From Musa acuminata AAA Group (lineage: Eukaryota > Streptophyta > Magnoliopsida > Zingiberales > Musaceae): a stretch of DNA of 64,000 nucleotides. The stretch is taken from NCBI RefSeq assembly GCF_036884655.1, contig NC_088354.1, positions 16,587,501 through 16,651,500 on the forward strand. The letters are read 5' to 3'. Positions 12,311 to 22,266 of this stretch are shown here, one piece after another. Position 1 is the stretch's first letter. Each line of letters opens with the position of its first letter. The position numbers and the translations under genes are program-made. The notes beneath the pieces are model-generated. The model ran no database searches. It worked only from the letters and a program-made list of their open reading frames with translations, and was not told where the DNA came from.

Positions 12311-15300
12311 GATTCCATATGGATCCAACTATGAAAAATGGATCGATATTTAGAGGAGATGTAACGAGAGTTTAAACAATCCAAATGGGAAGTGTTGGTC
12401 AACCCCAACTTAGGTTGATCGCCATTCATCCAAAAAATCTAAGAAAATGTCGATTCCAACAAACTTTCACCTCCTGTCATTAGAGGCATTCGATGGCATT
12501 ATCGACTTGATAGAGCACATTATAACTTTTCATGCTCAAATATAGTTGTATGATACTTTGGATGCCCTGATGTGTCACACATTCTCAACCATATTAAGAT
12601 GTCCAGCACAAGAATGATATGCTTGCCTGAAGTTGCTTTTCGTTGGTTTAAGTTTGAACTTCACTTTCTTAGAAATGTGCTCCCAAGACCATTAGCAGCA
12701 ATGCTTCTTGGACTCAGACAAGGGAAGGAAGAGATGATTGTAGAATTTGTCACATGATTCACTAATGAATTTTGAGATATAGTGGATGCCTATCCATTGC
12801 TCATAAAAAAGACCTTATGATGGGGTTAAAGCCCTCTCATCTCTTCTAGTCATTAATGAAAAGGCCACCAGTAATGATACCAAAGGTACTTCTGAGGACT
12901 AATCAATATGCTGCTACCAAGACAATGGTCTCTAGTAAACGTGAGGAGTTAGGCAAGATGCCAAAGTAGGAGCAACTATAATCCACTCTAACCCAGAGGT
13001 CACCACGACAAAGGAGGAACGAATGACCCAATTTACCTCACCTAAGGTATGAGCTAAACCCCTTAAATTTATTTAGAACTGAAGTTTTTCTATTGATAAA
13101 AGAGAAAGGGCTTTTAAAAGACTCTCACCCAATGAAGACTCCATTAGCGAAAAGAGATACTTCCAAATACTATGAGTTCCACCGAGATTATGGCTATGCC
13201 ATGGAGGATTGTTGTAACTTGAAAGATCATATATTGAAGAATTTATATGCCAGGGATGCTATGATCGGTTCATCCAAAAACGTTAGAAACCCACACCCCG
13301 ACTTTAGGAGTCATGAAGAGATAGATTGACATCATCATTGGTGGACCTGCCTTAGGGCGAGATAGCTCTTCAAGTTGTAAAGCTCATGTCTATGCTACCA
13401 TTGGAAAGAGCCTAAGGATAAAGGGTGACCTAGAGATAAACTTCAAGAAGGAAGAGATAGAGAACCTTGACCTGAACCTCGATAATGCCTCAATAGTTTC
13501 GATAAAGATGATCAATGCTTTAGTGAATAGGATCATGATCAACACATGTAGCTCTACCGATATCCTCTACTTTGATGCTTTCCAAAAACTCGGGTTCTCG
13601 ACTAATAACCATAACCCTATGTATTCTTCATTTATGGGATTCATGAGCGATTTTATCTCCCCTCTTGGGACCATGAACCTACATGTCATATTCGGAGATG
13701 AGCATTACTCCAAACTGATGCTAACTAGATTCATGATGGTGGATATCTATTTAGCATACAATGTAATCATAGGTTGATCCATGCCGAATAGACTAAGGGC
13801 AATGGTGTCGACTTACCACATAGTATTGAAGTTCTAGTGAACAGGGTCATGATTGACATAGGTAGCTCTATCGATATCCTCTACTTTGATGCTTTCTAAA
13901 AACTCAAGCTCTCGACAAACAACTATACCCCTCTGACTTCTTTACTAACAAAATTTATGAGTGATTCTGTCTCCACCTTAGGACCGTGAATCTACATGTC
14001 ATATTCGGAGATGAGCATTACTCCAAACCGATGTTGGCTATATTTATGGTGGTAGATATCCCCTCAATATCCAATGCAATCATAGATCAATCCACGTTAA
14101 ATAGCCTAAGGGTGATAGTGTCAATCTTTAACATAGTAATGAAGTTTTTAATGGGAACTGGCAATGGGGAGCTAAGAAGTAACCCAAGGGAGTCGTGCTA
14201 GATCTACTTGACGGTGATCTCTCTATCGAAGAAGGCTCGTTCTAAAATGCCACCTGTAGACACCAAAGGCTTCGCCAAGTCCACCTCACATCCTAAACCG
14301 ATGGAGCCGCTGATTGAGGCAGCCCTAGACAAGGCCAGAATTGATAGAGTTGTCAAGGTCGAAATGACACTTCCTAAAAAGAGACAAGTGCAACTCATCA
14401 ACTTCCTTTGGGAGAACATGGAGGTATTTATGTAATCACTGAGAGACATGTTAGGAATCGACCCCAACGTAGTTCAACATCACTTGAACATTACTTCGAA
14501 GGTAAGTTAGTGAAGCAAATGCCTTAGAAGTTTGCTCCCAACCACCAGTACATAATTAATGATGAGGTAGATAAGTTGTTAGGAGTTCAGTTTATTGTTG
14601 AGATGCAGAACCCCCAATGGTTTGCCAATGTTATACTCATTCAAACGTCTAATGAAAATTGGAGGATGTGTGTTGATTATACCAATTTCAACGAGGCATA
14701 TCCAAATGATAGCTCTCCACTTCGTTAGATTGATTAGGTTGTTAATTCTACCTCTGGTCATAAGCTCCCCATTTTTATGGAAGCATTCTCAATTTATAAT
14801 CAAATCAAAATGGCATGAGAGGATCATCAACACACTTTCTTTTTCACTGAATGAGACATATTTTGCTACCGAGTCATGCTATTCAGGTTAAAAAATGTAG
14901 AGGTGATGTACCAAAGAATGGTGAACAAGATATTAAAACACTAGATCATAAGAAACATTGAAGTGCATGTAGATGACATGACAGCAAAAAGTTGGACAAC
15001 CAAATCGCATTTGACAGACTTAGTGGAAACATTTTAAGTCTCAAAGATGTTCAACATGTGTCATAATCTTACTAACTGTGCTTCCGGAGTCAACTTGGGA
15101 AAGTTCCTCAGATTTATTATGCACCAAAGGAGAATAAATGAAAACCCCAAGAATGTGAAAGTTATATTAGAGATGTGCCACCACCTCGGTCAGTAAACGA
15201 AGTCCAATACTTAACAGGATGAATAACAGTGCTTAGTTGATTCTTAACCCAATCGGGTGATAGGTATCTGCCTTTTTTTCAGGCATTAAAGAATCTAAAG

Positions 15301-15745
15301 GACTTCCTACGGATAGAAGAGTATCATGAGGCTTTTGAAAGGCTAAAAGTCCACCTTGCCTAATTGCCACATCTCACTACCTCTACCTCGGATGAAACTC
15401 TAAGCCTTTACCTCATTGTCACCTAGGTGGTAAGGAAGCTTCATTCCTATTTTCAAGTGCGTGCTGTGTAAGCGATTACCGACCAATCACTCAGATAGGT
15501 CCTCTTTCCGTTTGATGTCTCAGGTTGACTATTAAGGTGGTCAGTAGAGTTGGATGAGTTTGAAATCCGATATGTTTCGAGGACTGCAATAAAGGCACAG
15601 GGGTTATTGGACTTTATTTTGGAACTATCTCACCCTTTGCTTGCGATCAACACCTATATCCCACCAGCATGGACATTATTCATGGATGGCTATGCAACCT
15701 CGGTTGGGGGTCGTGCCGAACCTGTTCTAAAAGGCTCGAACAAGC
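12311..15745 (+). pseudogene. Tat-type Ty3/gypsy gag-PR-PR-RT-RH fragment, unit 1
   Basis: Collinear gypsy pieces in shifting frames are seen. Gag is about 12500-12830 ('LLGLRQGKEE'). The gag/protease linker is 13093-13329 ('YYEFHRDYGYAMEDCC'). Two protease domains in tandem start near 13521 and 13835. The linker 14208-14435 leads to RT from about 14560 ('MQNPQWFANVIL', 'ENWRMCVDYTNFNEAYP', and 'VDDM' at 14969-14980). An RNase H part lies at about 15300-15745, ending soon after 'WTLFMDGYA'. Integrase and 3' LTR are absent. This copy keeps the RT catalytic Asp-Asp, unlike the other four. It is the most divergent copy up to about 15540, beyond which it is nearly identical to the rest. Many stops; not functional. 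The Tat assignment rests on motif resemblance. Confidence 0.85.
13521..14148 (+). repeat. Tandemly duplicated retroviral-type aspartic protease domain
   Basis: Two copies with a period of 314 bp start at 'tagtgaatag' (13521) and 'tagtgaacag' (13835). Both contain 'SS(T/I)DILYFDAF' and 'NLHVIFGDEHYSK'. The first has the active-site Asp replaced ('INTCSS'); the second keeps it ('IDIGSS'). The same arrangement occurs near 23476, 37982, 47941 and 62430. Confidence 0.8.
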
Positions 15746-17909
15746 GAGCGTACAATTAAGCTCTCTGATTTGGGTTCAAATCTCTAATAAGGGTTGATCT
15801 AACTTTCAAAATAAAACTATGGAGATTATATTTTAATAAAAAATTTATTGGTTCCGAAAACATAAAGGGTAAATCAAACAACCAATCACAAAGAATAAGA
15901 GAGCAACTTAAGTGAATTCCTTGGGAGAGATAGTGGTTCATCGAAATGAAGATAAAAAATAAATTATAATAAAATTTCAATAGATAAAGACCACAGAGAG
16001 GATGAAAAATATGTAACACAAATAATCATAAAGAGAAGAATCATTGTAACAAAAGAAAAGCTTAACGTTACAAATGCAAGAAGTTTGGTGATAGGGTAAA
16101 ATACTATTATCACTTTTTAGAGAAAAGGGGCATCTGAACTTGTTTTATGCATGCTAAATTGTTCAAGAATAAAAGAATGGACTATGGCACATGGTTAGTG
16201 TTAGTAGGAACCATACGATTAGTTTGATGTAAACTCATTATTATCGATTTAAAAGTTTTCAACACCCACAATCTCCATGCCTCCAATCGGAGCTCACATA
16301 GTTGAGATAACTACCATAAGAAACTACAAACAAGAAAAAATAGAGGATTTCGAGTGAAGACCAAACCTTTAAGGTGCTCGGGAAAGGATTGATCATGGTC
16401 AAGAAGCATGCACGCTAGAGACTAAATGGGTTTCAATCTCTATTTCCCTCTCCATCGAGGTATTTATAAGGGTCAATTTAATTGAACATTGGGTAAATTA
16501 GCTAGCTTAGTGAGACTCTGGTTCCCATTGGTGACTATGTATTTACAAAATACTGTCTCAGTTCATCATATTTAATTAGATCTTGGATGTGATTAGATTC
16601 CAAAGGAGGAACCAAATATGGACAATAGTAAAAGGATTTCATTCTTAAACAAAAATCTAATATTGGATTAACTTCGAAGCCTCCTATGAGATTGTCTAGT
16701 TTCCATTAATGAAATCTTCCTTATTTGAATGACATCTTCAATGCCTTAATTTTCTATCAAAGATTTACAAAATCAATTGGCCAAAAATCTATTATTTTTG
16801 GCTAATTGAGAGTTGACATATGAAATTAAATTAGCACCTATTGGACATCTCATGTCAATGGATCGGAGTTGATGAAGAAATTTACATTAGTAGATCATCT
16901 AAAGGAAATATTCCCTTATTAACTAACCAATGGTTATAAGAACAACAATATATAAAACAATTTTCTAAGATATGTTTTCATTCCAAACTTATTAAACAGA
17001 TACTTACAGGTTTTAAATACCTATAGATTCAGACTACCATGATCGATGGAGGAGTTTTGTTAGATAAACTTGACAGTCTTTTGCATGAAGTGGGATATGA
17101 TATACATGCGTCTACGATTCTTGACCAAAGTAGGGCAAAGGACATGAGATACAAACGCTATTTCCCTTCCGAAAAAAATTTGCCTCGTCTAAGATATGAA
17201 TACACAATGTTAGTTTCACTAAATTAAATCGGTGATCAAATTTGATGTGATCGTATTATCACCAAAAAGAAGGCTCTCGAGACATTATCACAAGAAAGCC
17301 GAACACACAAAGTCCAAATCCCTTTTCCTAGTTTCATTATAAAAGTCCAAACCCCTCTTCAAAGGCTTTCGCCTTTGAAGGAGCATATGGATCAATCCCA
17401 AATGGACACTATTAATGATGAATCCCAAGCAACTATGGGTTCTCTTTCCCCAACTGAGTCCAGATGGGTTACTACCTAACCTGCTCATCTCAGAAGCTTC
17501 ATGTAAGATCTTCAAATTCACACATCCTCAAGTACTTCAGACGGTGTTGATGATTCAAAGCTTGCTCGCTCAGTGTATCATTAGAATTAAAATGCACTAA
17601 AACGAAGCTGGAATCGGAACGACAAGTGCAATAACATTTCTTGACTACTCTAATTTTAGTTCCAATTACGATGTCCTTTAAATATTCTGCTTTGAATTGG
17701 ACGTGTTTAATGATCTTCCCATCGTAAAACAATGCTCTCAATGCTGTCATCCAGCGAATGACGCACTTGCTCTGACCACTCACCACAGCAAAAGGTGCGT
17801 TAGTGCACTATCAAAGAAGCGGAAATTAAAAGCGTATATTTCAGCCATATCTACCAACAATATCTCCAAAATTGAGTGTCTGGTAATGAAAGCAGGTGAA
17901 GGTAGAGGT
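15746..17909. other. Unit 1 spacer downstream of the TPD1-like gene
   Basis: This AT-rich, non-transposon DNA lies between the truncated gypsy end and the gene's stop codon. No gene is supported; short ORFs (for example 17039-17227) match no family I know. The part adjoining the gene probably holds its 3' UTR, but no clear polyadenylation signal was seen. A perfect 10 bp stem with a 4 base loop lies at 17357-17380 ('cttcaaaggc' / 'gcctttgaag'). The stretch differs from the unit 2 copy at only about four positions. Confidence 0.6.
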
Positions 17910-18665
17910 TTAGGCTGAGGGGACGCAGGTGGCGCTGGAAACAGCCATGGGGTAAGAGAAGGAGTTGGCGTACTGGAAAGAGATGGTTTCGCCCGGGCGG
18001 AGGGGGCGGCCGTCGTTGAGGAGGCAGTCGTTGATGCTGAGGCGGCGGAAGATGCTGGGGTTGATTTGGCGAGCGCTGCTAAACTTGCCGCAGCTTAGGT
18101 GGATTTGGCCCATGGCACACCCGTCTTTCAACGGGCAAAGATTCTGCACATTCACCGTGTACGTTGGGATCCCACTGGGCAGCGGCGGCGTCGCGTCTTG
18201 GTGCAACACGATGTCATCCATGCTGCACTGGTTTCCTATCCGATTTGTCGATTTGGAGGAAGAGGAGGAGGACGAAGACGTCACCGTTGCACGCAAACCA
18301 CTAACACACATCAAGGTTGTACCTGATACAAGAAAATATGTATCATAATCTAAATAAGTATATAGGGATTTGAGTACGTGTGATTCTAATGTTTCAAGTA
18401 AGTTGCACATATTTTCATCAAACCAAATATGACAAATATTTGGTTGAAAAAAAAAAAATATCTAGCATATTAGATAAAGCTTAAGTTTGAATAAGATTGT
18501 ATGGTCGATTATTAGTATAACTCTTTAGAATATATTATTATGGAATCAGAGATGAGAGAAGCAAAAAGTAAGTACAAAGAGAAATAGTTTGGTTTCACGC
18601 GTACCGAAGGTAAGCAGAAGGATTAGCGCTATAACAGTTCTCATCCTCAGCTGCTCCGGCGACAT
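17910..18665 (-). CDS. TPD1/MAC1-like secreted cysteine-rich protein, copy 1
   Basis: The two-exon model is mine: exon 1 18665-18605 (ATG at 18665), intron 18604-18323 (282 bp, GT...AG, phase 1), exon 2 18322-17910 ending TAA; 157 residues. Exon 1 gives a basic start (R-M-R) and hydrophobic core ('VIALILLLTF') that continues into exon 2 ('TTLMCV'), reading as a signal peptide. A Ser-rich linker follows. The mature domain carries the family signatures 'PLPSGIPTYTV', 'IHLSCGKFSSA', 'INPSIFRRL', 'NDCLLNDGRPL' and 'ISFQYANSFSYP', with six conserved-looking cysteines (C-S-M, N-L-C, D-G-C, L-S-C, N-D-C, A-T-C). Family members such as Arabidopsis TPD1, rice TDL1A and maize MAC1 are ligands of the EMS1/MSP1 LRR receptor kinase in anther cell specification. 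Oddity: Lys replaces the Trp I expect after 'LSCG'. Function of this paralogue is inferred. The minus-strand ORF extending to 18410 reads into the intron. Confidence 0.9.
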
Positions 18666-19295
18666 GCACCCTAACCCTTAGCTTCTTCTTCTTCTTCTTC
18701 CTCTTGATCCTTCGTTCGTATAAATGTGTAGTATGTGAAGGAAGTATTTAAATGTGAGTAATAACATAGAAAAACAAGCATAATGGGCAATATCTACTTG
18801 ATTTGAACTGCACGTAATGTTTGAAAGGAGGAAATAGAAAATCATCACACCCTTTCCTTAGAGATGTAATTATAATAGGTAAATAAATAAATTATCAATT
18901 TAAAAAAGGAAAATATCTTAATTAAATTTTTGGGTGAGTAATTCGATCAACATTTCTATAATTTAGTCCAACCGATCGCAAATAAAATAAAGCAAGAGTG
19001 AAGAGGAAAAACTTGTCCATCACATCTCTGATTGGGTAAATTATCGCCTCTGATGCCTCTTGACTTAATCTACCATAGAGGCCACAAATAACAATAATTA
19101 CCCCCTTCCAACTATAGTTGAACAAGGAATGGATAGCTGGCCTCCTTTTTTTGTTCGATTCTTTGGCCTTAAGAATGAGTGATTGCCGTGCCCAATTGGA
19201 GAGCAAACAGCTAATTGAACGAAGTCTACGGTCGATCTGTGACCCTAGATACTGAAGGTGTTCTTACCTTTTGCAAAAAAAACTCATCCATGAGT
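18666..19295 (-). promoter_or_regulatory. Upstream region of TPD1-like copy 1
   Basis: Directly upstream of the ATG on minus is a (GAA)6 tract (plus-strand TTC repeat 18683-18700), then AT-rich DNA with a possible TATA-like 'tttaaatac' at about 18746-18754. The GAA tract is probably in the 5' UTR. Only about 630 bases separate the ATG from the probable start of the gypsy LTR, so promoter space is short and the LTR may contribute. No functional element is proven. Confidence 0.4.
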
Positions 19296-19985
19296 TGTCA
19301 TGAAATATTCACAAGGCTACTTCTTATTGCCGGTGAGTCGATCACAAGTTTGGAGAAAGGCAAAAGAGAGAATGGAAGGGGGAGATAAGGGATGCTAAAG
19401 AAGTGCGCAGCCACCTAATTCTCCACAATGCCTTCCTCGTCACCATGGACCTTGCCTCCCGCGTCTTTCCTGAGAGTGCTCTCATTGTCATTAGTGAAAA
19501 AGAGTATACCATCAACTAATCGTCATCCAACATGCAACCACCATAAAGTGTCCACGATCAAAGGAGAAGACAATGTCACCCTCTGTCCACATAGGCAATG
19601 GTCCAAAATAGATAATTATGGTTTACGCACCCTCCCTTGTGGCCCACGTGGACAAAAGGTTATTAGAGGTGGTTAAAGACTACCTCCTTATAGAATATTT
19701 CATAAAAACATATTATCCCTTTACGATTAGGTATAAAAGCTCGTTTCCACTAAATTGAAAATGGGGCTTACCTTTTCTGGCTGCTCATGTCTATACTCAT
19801 ACCATTTGGATTATGAACTTGGGCTTCAAAGGGACCGGATCAAGACCTCTTTAGATCTCGGTCTTCATGTAGGTGGCACTGCGGGATCTTGGTGTTTCCA
19901 CCTTAAGGCACTTTGGGCAAACCTATGCATACGGGTCCAGACCATGCCGGGTTGATTGGAATATCAATTACATCTTCCCTCATCA
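19296..19985 (+). repeat. Gypsy 5' LTR, unit 2
   Basis: The end is placed at 'cctcatca' (19985), directly before the primer-site-like 'ttttggcactagaa'. A TATA box ('gtataaaagc', 19731-19740) precedes the 'cactgcgggatcttgg' and 'gttgattggaatatcaa' segments typical, from memory, of plant Tat-type LTRs. The start at 'tgtcatgaaa' is only a guess. There is no 3' partner to test it. Confidence 0.55.
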
Positions 19986-20544
19986 TTTTGGCACTAGAAT
20001 AAGGGACCGATATTACAAGAACTCTTGCCCATCAACTCTCTCAATGAACTTTTAAGAAAAGAGGCTTTGCCCTTGACCTATGGCACTTTCATCCGAGAGG
20101 AGCAACAACTACTTTTTCGTACATGGACATAACCACCTCGAAGCAAATGTTGATGAGGTACTGGCGTCTATTCATTGGCCTAGGCCTTTAAGCCTTGGGG
20201 ATGACCTTGAGCCACCTTCTTATCCCCTTCAAGGTGTTCTTGAAAACCTCATCTAGCATATGTAGATGCTAACGAGCATGATATATGGCTCCAATTATGT
20301 CCTAGTTATCACAATAAATGATATTACTAGCTCAACCATAGTCACTGGCTCAATCGCTACCGGCATCGACACCAATCGAGTTTCCTGCATCTAATGTGGT
20401 GTCGATATCCTAGGAGCACCTGAGAACCATCAAACCACCAGTTGAAGGGGCACTTTACTCCCCAACTATGAAATTTTGTGGAGCACACCACTACTCTACC
20501 ATGCCTAAATTTGAGACCTAGTAAATGGATTTATTAGGGGATTC
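19986..20544 (+). pseudogene. Gypsy leader and gag N-terminus, unit 2 (empty site for the 4.5 kb element)
   Basis: This begins with the primer-site-like 'ttttggcactagaa'. A decayed reading frame about 20080-20255 contains 'LEANVDEVLASIHWPRPLSL', followed by stops. It holds the undisturbed site 'ttgacctatggcac' (about 20063) into which the 4.5 kb LTR element is inserted in long units. It ends with GATTC, the target duplication of the nested LTR. Confidence 0.65.
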
Positions 20545-22266
20545 TATTGAATCTTGAATTTTGATGGTGAAACCAATTGATAAGCGTTTATGATTTGATC
20601 TACGTTTTGAGTGATGTAGGATGCTTCGATCAGAGAGAGACAATTAAAGCGGGAAAAATCATATTGGGCCTGAGGAAAACGTGTTAGAAGATTAGACGTC
20701 GGGCCGAAGGATCGATCGACGTATCGTCAGAAGGCTTCGAGCCATAGATTCGGACATAGGGCCAATAAGAGCAGATATTGTGCCAAATCTATCGGAGTTG
20801 TGGAGGTCAAATGGCGGATTGAGCTTTAGGCCGCAAGAGAGGACGATGAGCCGAAGAATCTGACGAAGCGTCGATGGACCAATGACATGCCGGACAACAT
20901 GATTCATGCTTAGTAATAATTGTCTAGATCGAAGTGTATTTTTTTGTGTGCAAGATTAACTATGATAGTAAGACATAAAGCAAAATGAAGTCCCGGAGTC
21001 AAGAACGCGATTTCGTTGGGAGTTCGAGAGTTCGTCGAAAATCCGGACGTTCGTCGAAAGTTCTGCCAGAACCAACCGAGAGGTCCAGAATCTTGCCAAA
21101 GAAGCTCATCGGAACTTACCAAGAATATCATCGTGAAGTCCAGGAGCTTGCCAGGAGTTCGTCGGAACATTGCCGAGAGATCGTCGGAAGTTCGCCGAAA
21201 GATCGCCGGAAGAAACCAGACTTATTTTTCTTAGAATATGTCTTAGGAATCATAGTTAGCATCTAATTAGATTTGGAATTGGGAGGTAATCCCATCAACT
21301 CTATTAGAGGCCAACTAGGCCCAAAGTTGTGCTGGTTTGGGTCGGATTCAAGGCCCAACCAGGGTGCTGAAAGCTTTGCCGGCGGTGGCAACGCATGGGG
21401 AACAACACCCTAGGAATTCTGGGCGGTGGTACTATCAACAGTGAATGCTACCAATGGTGGTACCACCTAGGAATGGCGGTGGTACCGTTAGTACCTAGGA
21501 TTCTTCGATCAGAGAGAGACAATTAAAGCAAGAAGAATCATGTTGGGCTGGAGGAAAACGTATCAAAAGATTAGACATCATGCCGGAGGATTAGTCGACG
21601 TATCGACAGAAGGCTTCAAGCCATAGATTCGAGCATCAAGCCAAGAAGAGCAGATATTGTGCCAAGGATATCGGAGTTGCGGAGGTCAACTGGCCGATTG
21701 GACAATAGGCCACGAGAGAGGACGATGCACCGAAGAATTGGGTGAAGCGTCGATGGACCAATGACATGCTAGACAACATGATTCATGCTTAGAAATAAGT
21801 TCAATTGAGAGCAAAAAGAAAGGAAACTCTATTGTAATTGTGTGTGAAACTCATCTCAAAGTTCTAAGTGTTGGAATAGTTTGAGAGAGGAGTAAGTGGG
21901 GGTGTAAGGGTTATCTCCTAAATCCGGTAAATGGAGAATCGAGTTGTAAAAGGTGGTTGGTCTTCGCCTATTGAAGGAATACCGATAGTAGATGCTGGTG
22001 GCCTCGACGGAAGAGGAATCGGCGGAGTGGATGTAGGTCACGACAACCGAACCACTATAAAAATATGGTTTGCCTTTCATTTGTGTAATTTACATTAAAC
22101 TGCAAACGGCCTTCTCATTACTTGGTACGCTCTTCTTATTGCTTTCATAGTTAAGTATTTTTTAAATCAGTTTTATCGTACAAAATAAAATTTCCATAAC
22201 CGACATAATTTTTACCGCTGCACTAATTCACCCCCCCCCCCTCTTAGTGCCGACTCGTTCCTAATA
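20545..22266 (+). mobile_element. Nested solo Sirevirus-like LTR, unit 2
   Basis: A 1722 bp LTR flanked by 5 bp direct repeats GATTC (20540-20544 and 22267-22271), with no internal region, so a solo LTR. Termini have decayed to TA...TA. It contains an internally duplicated block of about 295 bp: copies start at 'cttcgatcagagag' 20624 and 21503, both ending around 'catgattcatgcttag'. Motifs such as 'ggtggtaccacc' (21456-21467) lie between them. It interrupts the gypsy gag. Confidence 0.85.

Noticed and set aside
12311..15745. Gypsy gag/PR/RT ORFs considered as domesticated host genes
   Set aside because: Every unit is split by stops and frameshifts, the RT catalytic residue is lost in four of five, and no ORF is conserved over a full domain set.
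15755..15790. tRNA B-box-like 'gggttcaaatct' just after the gypsy truncation point
   Set aside because: No paired T arm, anticodon arm or A box can be built around it.
17499..17786. 95-codon minus-strand ORF downstream of the TPD1-like gene in every unit
   Set aside because: It opens at GTG rather than ATG, matches no known family, and lies where the 3' UTR should be.
17965..18348. 127-codon plus-strand ORF opposite the TPD1-like gene (also in the other three units)
   Set aside because: It is the antisense of exon 2 and part of the intron. The minus-strand reading gives clear family motifs, while this one gives a low-complexity Glu-rich product.
18922..19206. 94-codon minus-strand ORF in unit 1
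   Set aside because: Not open in the other units despite near-identical DNA, so it is not under selection.
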